Assembly (NCBI RefSeq): GCF_026212465.1
Contig: NC_080058.1
Coordinates: 4,025,001-4,089,000 of the forward strand
Reading direction: 5' to 3'
From: Amaranthus tricolor
Lineage: Eukaryota > Streptophyta > Magnoliopsida > Caryophyllales > Amaranthaceae
Length of the DNA: 64,000 nt
Shown here: positions 12,730 through 24,900 of the stretch, piece after piece
How positions within the stretch are numbered: position 1 is the stretch's first letter
Layout: each line of letters starts with the position of its first letter
Made by a program: the position numbers and the translations under genes
Notes under the pieces: model-generated
Databases searched by the model: none
Told to the model about the DNA's origin: nothing
What the model saw: only the letters and a program-made list of their open reading frames with translations

Positions 12730-12972
12730 CTGGGCATCGGTGAGCTTTGCTCGTCCACATGTGAAGGGACAACAAGGTGGTGCAACAACTTAGAACTTCA
12801 CATATCTGAGCAAATGAAGGGCACAGATTCGGCTCACTGAATTTTCCGAGATGAATGAATAAATTAGCTTTGCTCGTCCGCATGAGAAGGGGCAACGAGG
12901 TACTGCAACGACTCAAGAGCTTCACATAGCTGAGCAAATGAAGGGCGCAGATTCGGCTCACTGAATTTCCCA
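12725..12972 (-). repeat. tandem duplication (~124 bp) of the kinase last exon
   Basis: Two neighbouring units (about 12,725-12,848 and 12,849-12,972) share the intron end, the splice acceptor and the terminal coding exon. Both read SEPNLxPSFAQxCE and end around the words DEQS. The distal copy continues into SSPMP, as expected for the family, while the copy nearer the kinase stops at once (TAA at 12,864-12,866). The offset between matching words is 123-124 bases. Confidence 0.8.
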
Positions 12973-13490
12973 AGATGAATGAATAATAAATAAGTCAAGC
13001 GTGAAAAGAACCCAATGCTTAAATCTTTAATGCAATAAAAAAGCATGCTGTAAACAAAGACTCGAGAACTTACAACTGCCAACATTTCCACATGATACTA
13101 GCAACCAAAGGATGAAGTTCTTTGGGGATCTCTAGGCGCCGATTCTGGAAACCTACTGCACCCACAACTTGCATCGGGTTCATTCCACTCCAAGGCAATC
13201 TCAGTGTTGCAAGCTCCCACAAGATCACTCCAAAGCTATAAACATCACATCTGTGCTACCGTAACATGGTTTCAGTCATTGTAGCAGAAATAGCCAAATC
13301 AGGCATTATCATTAGGGTACACATTTGATATGTGGCATGATGGCATAGGAGAAACTCAGGGCGGAGAAAAATTGAAAAGTTCTTTGAAGGCCTTAAGGAT
13401 TTTAAAAAATTATGATATTTTCTAACGATTTTGAATTAAAACACCTAACATATATTACACAATGTGATACTAAGGCCTCTAATTTTTCGG

Positions 13491-14266
13491 TGAAAAACGA
13501 TCGCCAAATACGTTACGATGCTAAGAACAAACAACAACAAACAATATAAAGTTTGACAACGTAAATAAAAAGGACACAAAGATTTATGGAGGTTCACCCA
13601 ATGATGGCTACGTCCTCCGTGGTGTGTAGTTTATGTTTATATTATATCAAAAGAATACAAACAACACTTCAATATGAAGAATTACAATTGAGATAGAGAT
13701 AACAAACAAGAAAGACTATGTGTTTGGCTTAGGGGTTGTGTTTGATGTGTTTGATGTGTGAGTATGAGAGCCCTATTTATAGTACTAGATACATGAAGAT
13801 GAATGGCTCACATAAATACATAGTTAATATTGAATAATGAATACTAAGAAATAACTCTAGGAACTTGGAAGGTCAAAAATCAGCATCCCACGCACATCAG
13901 AGAGACCGCTCGACTGAACAGAGAGCTCGCTCGGGTCGAGCGGCTCGGTCGAGCGAGAAGTAGCCAAATCTGGTGCATTCTGACTGACCGCTCGACCCAC
14001 CAAAAGGCTCGCTCGGTCGAGCGAATGGGTCGAGCGACCCTACAGTTTCCTCTGACAGAAACTTGATTGAGCATACTAAAATCAAACCTTTACATATTCT
14101 TCATTAATCTTCATTAACACCCATAATTCTTCATGAATACTCCACACATAATTACACCCATTTAGTTACCACCATCCAAGAGTCACACTCATGAATTCAC
14201 CACATTTATGTGCACTCAAGTCACACATTAGTATACTACCACATTAGTATACTACCATTCACAACA
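13491..14266 (-). repeat. 3' LTR of the copia element
   Basis: 776 bp, the 3' LTR in element orientation. Its minus strand holds a TATA-like CTATAAATAGGGCTC near 13,770-13,785. The U3-side region 13,905-14,045 is packed with interleaved palindromic words of the CTCGGTCGAGCGA type. Confidence 0.9.
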
Positions 14267-14282
14267 ATCTCCACCTTGACTT
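14267..14282 (-). other. polypurine tract of the copia element
   Basis: The minus strand reads AAGTCAAGGTGGAGAT directly against the 3' LTR, the expected place and composition for plus-strand priming. Confidence 0.75.
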
Positions 14283-14361
14283 GAGTTCACCCAAGTCACA
14301 ACATTCATCAATTCACTTCATAATAAAAACATACACACCTCAAAAATGCCCCAAGAGGGCA

Positions 14362-17300
14362 TTACTTCAAGCAAGGAGCTAAACCTACCAAGTCAACACA
14401 TAATTCAAACTTGGTAGTAGGTAATGACTTTGTCATCATGTCGGCCAGATTTTCCGTAGTGTCAATCTTTTTCAATAACACCCTTTTGTGCTCAACTTCA
14501 TCCCGGATGAAATTATACTTAATATCAATGTGCTTGGATCTTCTATGAAATGTATTTTGATTTCTAGCCAAATGAATTGCACTTTGACTATCACAATGCA
14601 CACTTACCTCACACACTTTATTGCACATCTCACCAACAAGACCTTTAAGCCATTTTGCCTCTTTGAATGACTCGGCCACGGCTATGTACTCCGCTTCGGT
14701 TGTAGAGAGGGCAACCACATCTTGCAACGATGATTGCCAACTAATCGCCGAACCACCCAAAGTAAACACAAACCCACTTGTGGACTTTCTATTATCTATA
14801 TCACCACCATAATCCGAGTCACAAAACCCGATTAGCTCGCTTGCATTTTTCCCATACATGAGACAAATATTTGAAGTATCTTTCAAATACCTCAATAACC
14901 ATTTTAGTGCCTCCCAATGTCCCTTCCCCGGATTAGACATATATCTACTCACCAAACTCACCGCATGAGCAATGTCGGGTCTAGAACATACCATAGCATA
15001 CATAACGCTACCAACGGCACTAGTATATGGAATTCTTACCATTTGCTCTTCATCCGCCTTTGTTTGTGGACACAAATTCTTGGATAATTTGAAATGAGAA
15101 GCAAGAGGAGTAGACACACCCTTAGCATCATCCATAGAGAAACGTCGCACAACTTTCTCAATGTACTTCCTTTGACTAAGGTATAAGACACCCTTAGCCC
15201 GATCTCTCAAAATCTCCATCCCAAGAATCTTCTTGGCTTCACCAAGATCTTTCATATCAAATTCACTTGAAAGCAACTCTTTCAAGTTCTCCACCTTAAA
15301 CAAAGAACTACATGCTACTAGCATGTCATCAACATATAAGAGCAAATATAATAAAGAACCATCTTCAAACTTCTTAAGATAGACACAACTATCATAAGAA
15401 CTTCTAATAAAATCATGTGAAATCATAAAGGAATCAAGCCTTTTGTACCATTGCCTTGGAGATTGCTTCAACCCATACAATGACCTCTTCAATCTACACA
15501 CATAATTTTCCTTACCGGCTACCTCAAAACCTTCCGGTTGCTTCATAAATATTTCTTCTTCAAGCTCACCGTGAAGAAAAGCCGTTTTTACATCCAATTG
15601 ATGTAATTCCAAATCCTCCATCGCCACCAAAGCAAGCAATGCCCTTATAGAAGAGTGTTTCACCACCGGTGAGAAAACCTCATGAAAATCAACACCCTCA
15701 ATTTGAGAGTATCCCTTTGCAACTACCCTTGCTTTGTAGATGGGAGGAATATCACTTGAAGGACCCTCCTTCCTCTTGAATATCCACTTGCACCCCACAA
15801 TCTTCTTTTTCTTTGGCGCAACAACGATATCCCAAGTTTCATTCTTTGCAAGAGACTCCATCTCTTGCTTCATAGCAATCAACCACTTGCTTGAGTCATT
15901 TGAGGCCATAGCCTCCTTGTACGTACTTGGTTCATTTAACCCTTCGACTTCGCTAGCAATGTTGAGAGCATAAACAACATAATTACACTCTTCAATATAC
16001 CTCCTTGGAGCCACGATCTTCCTTCTTTGCCTAGTTGTGGACAAAGGAGGAGACCTTTGTTGAACATCATCATCTTTCTCATCATCAACATTGGAAGATT
16101 CAACCTCCACTTGTGCATCATTATTTACATCATTATCAAAAGGTTTTTCAACATTAGATACAAGCATACTATTTTCATCAAAAACAACATCTCTAGAAAC
16201 AATTATTTTCTTTGAATCATTACACCATACCCTATACCCTTTTACACCCACTCCATATCCCACAAAAATGCCTTTTTTAGCCCTTGGTTCTAACTTACCA
16301 TCATTTACATGAATATAAGCTGGACAACCAAAGATCCTAAGACTAGAATAATTTACCGGAGTGTTGTACCACACCTCTTGTGGCGACTTGAACTTCAAGG
16401 CGGTATGAGGTGAACGGTTGATCAAATAACATGTCGTAGCCACCACTTCGGCCCAAAATTGCTTCCCCAAATTAGCTTGTTTTAGCATGCATCTAGCCCT
16501 TTCTAACAATGTTTTATTCATCCTCTCCGCTACACCATTTTGTTGAGGACGTCCTACACAAGTTCTATATCTAACAATACCTTCATTAGAACAATATTTG
16601 AGAAATTTACTATCAACAAATTCAAGACCATTGTCGGTTCTTAAGGTCTTGATGCTCCTACCGGTTTTATTTTCAATCATCTTCTTCCATTCCAAGAAGA
16701 CATCAAAAACTTCATTTTTATGTTTTATAAAATAACACCAAACTTTCCTAGAGAAATCATCAATAAAGGTCAACATGTAGCTACAACCACTAAGGGAGGG
16801 CATTCGAGAAGGCCCCCACAAATCGGAATGGACATAATCTAAAATTCCCTTAGTGTTGTGAATGGCGGGTTCAAAACTAACTCTCTTGTGTTTCCCATAA
16901 ACACAATGTTCACAAAAACCAAGGTTCCCAAATTTCTTCCCATCAAATAAACCTTGTTTAGAGAGTTCAAACATACCTCTTTCGCCCATGTGACCAAGCC
17001 TCAAGTGCCAAAGTTTGGTGTCATGATCGGACATTGTGCTTGTGGATACATTTACCGAGCCAAGAATGGTTGAACCTTGAAGAGCATACAAACTCCCATT
17101 CAACTTCCCCTTCATCACTACTAGTGAGCCCTTGGCAACCTTTATTACTCCACCTTCACAAGTGATTTTACACCCGATCTTATCTAGAGTACCCAAAGAC
17201 AAAAGATTCTTTTTCAACCCCGGGACATACCTCACATCGGTTAAGGTCCTCACAATCCCATCAAACATTTTTATTCTAATGCTCCCAATCCCAACAACCT

Positions 17301-17537
17301 TACATGTAGTGTTGTTTCCCATGGTAACATTTCCCCATCAACACTTTCATAAGTTTGGAAGAAAGTTTTGTTGGGAGTCATGTGGAATGTGCACCCCGAA
17401 TCAAGAATCCATTCATTATTATCTTTGTACTCATGTGTGGCAACAAGAACATCACCATCATCACTATCATTCACATAACTAGCATTAGCATTGCTAGTTC
17501 CTTCCCTAGCCTCTTCCTCAATTTTCTTTTTAAGCTT
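14362..17537 (-). pseudogene. pol: copia Pol (protease, integrase, reverse transcriptase, RNase H), frameshifted
   Basis: The protease active site WILDSGCTFHM lies near 17,440. A frame change follows at about 17,325 (MLPWETT versus MGNNTTCKVVGIG). From 17,322 a 986-codon frame is open to the stop at 14,362. It holds the pre-integrase zinc finger (HLRLGHMGERGM, then CEHCVYGK), the integrase core from VHSDLWGPSRMPSLSG, the reverse transcriptase with LDVKTAFLHGELEEEIFMKQ and the catalytic YVDDM near 15,340, and RNase H with STTEAEYIAVAE near 14,690. Only the one frameshift was seen in Pol. Confidence 0.9.
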
Positions 17538-18284
17538 TCAACAATCCTTCTTGATGTGGCCCTTAAGCTTGCAATAATTACAAGTTTTATTTTTATTTGG
17601 CCTAATGGACTTGGACCTCCCTTTACCCTTGTTTCCACTCCCACTAGTGGAACCTTTCTCTTGTGACCTCCCCCTTACAAACAAACCATCACTAGCATTG
17701 CTTGGTGACTTTTGTGATAATTGTGTATCAATGAGGTCCCTTTGTGTCAAGGCACTCTTCACATCATCACTACTCAAATTATCTCTACCATAAAGTAGAG
17801 TTTCTCTAAAATTTTTATAAGAAGGGGGTAGAGAACATAAAAGATAAATAGCCAAGTCTTCATCATCAAGATTGACATCAATGTTTTGCAAATCCATAAC
17901 AATGGAATAAAACTCATCTAAGTGAGGTTTTAAAGGTTTACCTTCCTCCAAGCGTAAATCGTAGAGTTTACTTTTCAAAAGTAGCCTATTAGTAACACTC
18001 TTGGCCATGTAGAGTGATTCCAACTTCTCCCATATACTCTTGGTTGTTGTTTCTTTAACAACCTCTCTTAGAACTTCATTGGAAAGGCATAATTGGATTG
18101 CCGATAATGCCTTAGTGTCTATCTCTTCCCATCTCGATGCGGACATTCCTTCCAGCATCTTATCTACACCATCAATGGCCTTATGCACACCATTTTGAAT
18201 CAAAATGGCTCTCATTTTGACTTGCCATAAGCCAAAGTTTACATTCCTATCAAACTTCTCAATGTCGAGCTTCATTGTAGTCAT
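17538..18284 (-). pseudogene. gag: copia Gag, interrupted by a stop codon
   Basis: Starts at an ATG at 18284 (MTTMKLDIEKFDRNVNFGLW), followed by the UBN2-type Gag core (GVHKAIDGVDKML, LYDLRLEEGKPLKPHLDEFY) and a basic tail with a CX2CX4HX4C zinc knuckle (CNYCKLKGHIKKDC). A TGA falls directly after the last knuckle Cys. The frame continues as KLKKKIEEE towards protease, so one change broke a single Gag-Pol reading frame. A leaky stop cannot be excluded, but copia elements normally use one continuous frame. Confidence 0.85.
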
Positions 18285-18324
18285 GATTTTCAAATAACAA
18301 CTTCTAAAACACCGTAAAAAACAA

Positions 18325-18340
18325 CTTGGCTCTGATACCA
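18325..18340 (-). other. primer-binding site (tRNA-iMet)
   Basis: The minus strand reads TGGTATCAGAGCCAAG two bases inside the 5' LTR. This is the usual plant copia primer site complementary to the 3' end of initiator-Met tRNA. Confidence 0.9.
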
Positions 18341-18342
18341 AT

Positions 18343-19108
18343 TGAAAAACGATCGCCAAATACGTTACGATGCTAAGAACAAACAACAACAAACAATATA
18401 AAGTTTGACAATGTAACTAAAAAGGACACAAAGATTTAAGGAGGTTCACCCAATGATGGCTACGTCCTCCGTGGTGTGTAGTTTATGTTTATATTATATC
18501 AAAAGAATACAAACAACACTTCAATATGAAGAATTACAATTGAGATAGAAATAACAAACAAGAAAGGCTATGTGTTTGGCTTAGGGGTTGTGTTTGATGT
18601 GTTTGATGTGTGAGTATGAGAGCCCTATTTATAGTAGAAGATGAATGGCTCACATAAATACATAGTTAATATTGAATAATGAATACTAAGAAATAACTCT
18701 AGGAACTTGGAAGGTCAAAAATCAGCATCCCACGCACATCAGAGAGACCGCTCGACTGAACAGAGAGCTCGCTCGGGTCGAGCGGCTCGGTCGAGCGAGA
18801 AGTAGCAAAATCTGGTGCATTCTGACTGATCGCTCGACCCACCAAAAGGCTCGCTCGGTCGAGCGAATGGGTCGAGCGACCCTACAGTTTCCTCTGACAG
18901 AAACTTGATTGAGCATACTTAAATCAAACCTTTACATATTCTTCATTAATCTTCATTAACACCCATAATTCTTCATGAATACTCCACACATAAGTACACC
19001 CATTTAGTTACCACCATCCAAGAGTCACACTCATGAATTCACCCCATTTATATGCACTCAAGTCACACATTAGTATACTACCACATTAGTATACTACCAT
19101 TCACAACA
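18343..19108 (-). repeat. 5' LTR of the copia element
   Basis: 766 bp, about 10 bp shorter than its partner because of a small indel near the TATA box. Otherwise nearly identical, including the CTCGGTCGAGCGA palindrome cluster at about 18,745-18,885. Confidence 0.9.
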
Positions 19109-19923
19109 TTCGGGATCCAGTGCGGTTGAACATGTTGAACATGCTCAGACCTCCCCTGAAGAAACTACAACAAAGAAAAAGCACTCACTTCTCATTTGAC
19201 GGTTCATTTCGATGTACTTCGGGAGCCATCCATTCAGAATGCAACAATAAATGTGTTTGTTAGCATAGGATAAAGTAACATACCCAAATAAAGAAAAGAA
19301 AAGAACAAGTTGAACACCAAAGCCAATATCCTTACAGTTCTGGCAGTTGATTTAGATGACAAAAATGTATTATGCTTCAACCTTGACAATCCAAAATCAC
19401 ATACCTGCAATGACAAACTCTCATTAACAAAGTAACCTTAGCTACTCTATAGCATGGCAAGGGGGAGCAAGGATGGTCTAGAGAAATGAAATGGTACTTT
19501 TGTAAACAGGCACTATATAAGAAATCACGTAGAGGAGCTAAGAGAGAAACATTCTCTCTACTCCCATTCTCATTTTTGCCCAATACAATGGAACAGCTAA
19601 AGGATAGATCCACAGGCAAGTGGAAGATACAAAAGTACAAGAATGGGGTTAGCTACATGAAGCAAAACAAAAGAGTGAAATTTTCACTAATAAAGATTAT
19701 TCAGCACTATCTAATACTAACAATAATATGTAATACTAATCCGCAACCAACAAAATCAATTCCAAATTCCAATGATCATCTAAATATATTCCCATCCTCC
19801 ATTTATTCCAATATATTTTCCTAACTCATAAGCTCTAGCAAATCTCAATTCTTCATGACATCTTCGGCCGAGCTTCTCCTGTCTAAGATCCCCAAAGAAA
19901 TTTAACAGATTGAAAGTGTTTCA

Positions 19924-20160
<237 letters not shown>

Positions 20161-20222
20161 TTATTCTACGTTTTTCATCAATTTGACAATTGCGACGATG
20201 GAGAATACGGAACAAGCTTCCT

Positions 20223-21958
20223 CTACAATAGCAAAACAAATTACAACAAAGATTAGATTTAAAATTTCTGCATTTCAGTCTTCATGCCAATAAAATCACC
20301 ACTGCACCCCTTCTTCCCTCTCGACAAAAAAATTATCGTAAGTACACAGAAAGCACGTAATAACCGATTCAAAGCGGCTAGAACTTCCTCAAAATACTAA
20401 AGCATGCAAGCGGAACCTAATGTAAGTTAAGATGCAAATCAACGTTACATGCAACAAAACCAATAGATGATTTACAGTTGCGGACACCAAAGATTGTGAT
20501 TATTGGTAGTTGAAACAGAAAGCTCAGCTCAAATGCCAGTTGCATCAAAAACATAAGGTAAAAGGTCAAAAGGAAAAACACTGCATTTGCTTAAGATGAA
20601 ATTCAAATTAGAATGCGAAATATTTTTTCAGAGAATTACTTTTGCCATGATCATGAGATGTCCTCAAAATAATTACCCTGAACTTTTTAAAGACAGTTCT
20701 ATGAACTCTCATATGTACTCCTCAATCAATTGATTCTTTGGAGTGGCATATGGTTTAGACACAAAAGAATGTGTAAAGGTAAAAGGTATATTAGACATAT
20801 CACCATTTCTATGCCTAATGTGACGAAATTTATTTTGCATCCAAGGTAGTAAGTCACCCCAGATGTATTTCACAATTTTCTATGAAACAATTAGCACAAA
20901 TTGCATGCCAAATTAAGAAAATTCACCAACACACCAATATTTTTTAGTTATGAAGCATAGATAATTGCAATCACGGGTCGATAGTAAAAAGGTACATTGT
21001 ATCATGTGGTTCTTATTTATGTGAAGTTGCATAATATGCTGATAATTGCATAATTTGATTCTAAGGATGATGTACCCTTATATAGAGGCTCATACATCAT
21101 TCTAAAATCCTCACTTAACTGACCATCAATAGTACATTAACACCCAACATTTAACATGGCAATAAACTCTATAATAATGCATGACAATAAAACCATATTA
21201 AAGCTCACCATTATTCCTAGTTTAATTGCCCCTTCAATACACCATTAAGTGACACATTAACTCACCCATAATTAGCAACTAATCATATTATTAATTGTCT
21301 TTTATTGCACCCTTAATGTTGCTCTCAACATGATGTGTCTTCTTTTGAGTTATTGAGTCACTACCATCACACAGATAATTTGGTACTTACACTAACAATA
21401 AAACTTATGCAAGTAAGAACGATTCTTTTTCTAGCTAAATCTGTATAAATTTAATTGGATTGATTAGATCCTATTGATCTTTTCAATATAAATCCCATCA
21501 TTTTATTTATTCCATTTGACTATACAAAATTCCAGATTTAGACTACAAGGACCTGTTTTCCACAGCTCAGCTTAGCTTAACACTAATCAGTTCACTTTTG
21601 GTTCATCACTTTTACTCTCACATTTGCTATTATTTCACCTCTTCTCAGCTAAGTTCAGTTTATTTCAGTTGTGTTCCTTTAGCTGTTGAAAGCATGTCCT
21701 AAATAATGTCTCATCAACTTCTTTTCTTTCACGATTTCAACAACTTCTACAAAAATAGTATCTCTCTTTATCTACTGACAATTTATTTATTCTTATTCAT
21801 CATACAAATGACCCAACCAACATGCCAAAGCCTTGATACAACAACAATGTCAGAGCCTTAATCCCAAAACATTGGGGTCGGCTAAAACAACAATGCCAAA
21901 GGCTCGATAGAAGAGAAAATTAATGGAGGGAGTATGAGTAGCAATTCACAGAAAGTAC
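20223..21958. other. large intron of the kinase ruin
   Basis: A/T-rich intron between two kinase exons. Near 21,860 the words 'cccaaaacattggggtcggct' are typical of dispersed plant SINE-like sequence, but no boundaries could be set. Nothing else was recognised. Confidence 0.4.
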
Positions 21959-24900
21959 CTAGGGTGAAATTCAGATACAATCGAGAAATTTGGTGGGCGA
22001 GTAACAGCACCCATACAGGACCACATTGGGGTGACGCAGTCTGTGCATTATACGAAGCTGTATAAAAAAGAAGATTAATCCACTTTCGGATACATATAAG
22101 TGAGCAATAATCAATTAGTCTCTTCGAAGATATTACAACACATCTATAATGTTATCTAATAAGAACATCCAAGAAAAAATGCATATTTAATAAAATTAAC
22201 ATCAGAACAATTCATTTAAGAAGTTCACTGAAGTCAGTTCACAGACAATAACATCTTGTGTGATGCCAGTATGATCCCACAGGAAGGCCTGATGGGGAAG
22301 AATTCAGCACTTGAGGTAAAACAACTCTTAAAGATGATATAACTAGAATAGAGAAGTTCACGAAAATGTAAATCCAAAGCATGACTATTTTCCACGAAGA
22401 AAGATGATGCAATCAGTCAAAGTAACACCATAACTCTATAAAATTAACATGATACAATGAGATTTCATTTCAACTCATCAACAATAGCATCCTCTGCTCT
22501 AAACTTTAACATGATGCACCCACTATTCTTATTGGTGAGTGATTCCTCTTAGTCCCATATTTTTGTCATTATAAAGGGTGAATATCATAACATAATAACT
22601 AGAAACAATCTTTTCAATTATGTTCTGCACAAAAGTGGTTTCACACTCACCTCTCTTTTGAACTCAGCTAAAGCAGCCCCTGAGAAATCCTGGTCCAAAA
22701 ATTTTTTGACGGCAGCTTCCTGCAGTGAGAAAAGGTACACCAACAACTTCCTCCTCATCCCTAGCAACAAAAATTTCCAGACAACAAGATTAAAATACAT
22801 TGTATAGCAACAAAAATGGACCACGGATCAAAAACAATTGTTCAACAGAGGTAAAGTTATAGTGTGAAGAGCAAAAGATATGTCTAATCATAAAAGCTCC
22901 TCATCCCTAGCTAAGAGTACACAAATATTCACTAATATATGAGCCTAATATAGGATCTAAAAAAACCACAACCATACAAAAAGAATTAAGGACAATAATT
23001 TTGAATAACAAAGTAACCCAACACTCAATATACAAGACCTTCCACTTAATTTTACATACCCTCTTCGATTTAAAAAAAGCATTGAAAGCATAAAACCGAA
23101 CAATTACAAATGTTCCAGAATTATTTCTAACTATATTCTAAGAGTAATCATAGCTAATTATAAGTATACCACCAGTGAACCCAAACTATCTATAATATTT
23201 ATGCTGTAAATAATCTGATGATGTGGAAAACTAATATTTTTCGCAATGAATCTAAGAAACATAATTTCATTACAATAAAAGATTAAAAGCTTATTCCTTC
23301 TCTTTGTCATTCCAGAAAAAATGAGAACAGTTGTTTCAGTCACTAACTTCCACAATTCAAGGAATTTAGCAATTTAATCAAGATAGAGCTAGAATAAGCA
23401 ACTAATGATTTAGTCATTTATATCTCCATCACTAAGTACACCAAAATTCACGTGTATTGCACGATACCAAGACCTATCAAAACAGTTCGGCAGGCAGGTC
23501 AAGTCTATTCTTTTTCTGATGAGTCGTATTGTCGGGTTTGGGTGAGGTTCGGATTGACCAACGCGTCAAGGACACATAATCATTATCATGGCTATATATT
23601 CAAAAGTATCAAAAAACAAAGTACAAAATTCAGAAATTTTCAGCTGGCATTTGAAGTCAAATCCATTACTTGCTAATATCGCATTAAAAATTTTACCGTG
23701 CCATTCCAGTCACCATGATAAACCTCTCCATATGAACCTGTTCAGCGCAAGAAAAGAACTACTTAATGGTGGAATGAAAAGCAATTACATAAGAGAGAGT
23801 ATTAGTGATTCTGCTAAATCAAAAATGGTTTAAATTTCAATCTAATATCAACCAGGAAAACGGTAGCTTTTCCGCTGTTTTCACTTAGATTGGGACCAAG
23901 TTATGACTAATAGATAAAAAAAAGTGACATAAGAACCTAAGTTCATTATAGGAAGGAAGTATGAAGAGAACATAGAAAATCAAGCAACATAAGCCACATC
24001 TTAGACAAATATGTAAGTAAATGAAATTGATTTATGAGTACTACTCAACTATAAAGTGAAAGGAAAAGACAAATTTTGATACCTAATCCGATTCGTTCAC
24101 CGAGGACAAGGTCTTCCCACTATATATCACATTCACCCACATCATCAAGCATTTGATCAGCCGCATTTCCTGCAGTCTCTGCAGGTCCTAGACTGGAATG
24201 ATTTAATATCATTCCCGTTCCTATAAATCCGTCAGTGGTGCACTTCCCATCATTCTGGAATTCATAAGCTCCTCTTTTTCTTTCTTTTTCTTGACCAAGT
24301 ATCTTACCAGAAGAATCCGCATCCTTCAAGAAGTCTTTTAGGTCAGAGTCATTTCCAACTTCACATGGAAGAGGCTTATCATTCTGACCGCTGCTGGGTA
24401 TAGCAGTTATTGCAATACTCAAGAACTGCCAACATCAACATGCACAACATTCCAAGTCAAACTACCCAACTCGGAACCAGTTCTATACACACATTGGGAA
24501 ACCATTAAGTAGGACAAAGTTGCAGGTGGCACTCTGGAATCCTTGTTTCCTTGGTTTTTCCTTGGGAATAAACTTTCAAAAAAATCATGGTCTTTCTTCC
24601 CGGGAATATAATTAATAGCTCAATTGTTTTTCCACATCAAGGGGGAAGGAGGAATTCTGTGGACAGCATCATTCCTAAATCTCTGAGACTCATCAATCTC
24701 ATATTGGGATTTGTTTTGTAGCGAAGCTTGGCCCGACCCTTGTAAAATAAATGGATTAAGTTCCGCAAAAAGATTTCTTGCATCACCAGAAGTGCCTTGA
24801 TTATAGGGTACTACATTAACATTCAACCTGTTGCCATCACCAATTGTAAGGGCTCCACGGTGTGGTTTGAACAAAGACGCCCCCACAGCTGATGTTGAGG

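Larger units (their letters stand above)
13491..19108 (-). mobile_element. Ty1/copia LTR retrotransposon inserted in the kinase gene
   Basis: 5.6-kb element, read on the minus strand, in an intron of the kinase pseudogene. It has two LTRs (13491-14266 and 18343-19108) with TG...CA ends and a perfect 5-bp target duplication TTCGG (13486-13490 and 19109-19113). It also has a primer-binding site for initiator-Met tRNA and a purine tract. The protein order is gag, protease, integrase, reverse transcriptase, RNase H, which is copia order. By eye the LTRs differ by about a dozen substitutions and one ~10-bp indel, so the insertion is fairly recent. An in-frame stop and a frameshift make it non-autonomous now. 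Confidence 0.95.

Noticed and set aside
13905..14045. CG-rich palindromes in the LTR as a separate inserted element
   Set aside because: The block is present in both LTRs at the same place with no flanking duplication, so it is part of the LTR.
14488..17793. Plus-strand frames of 60-116 codons
   Set aside because: They are antisense shadows of the retrotransposon gag-pol frame.
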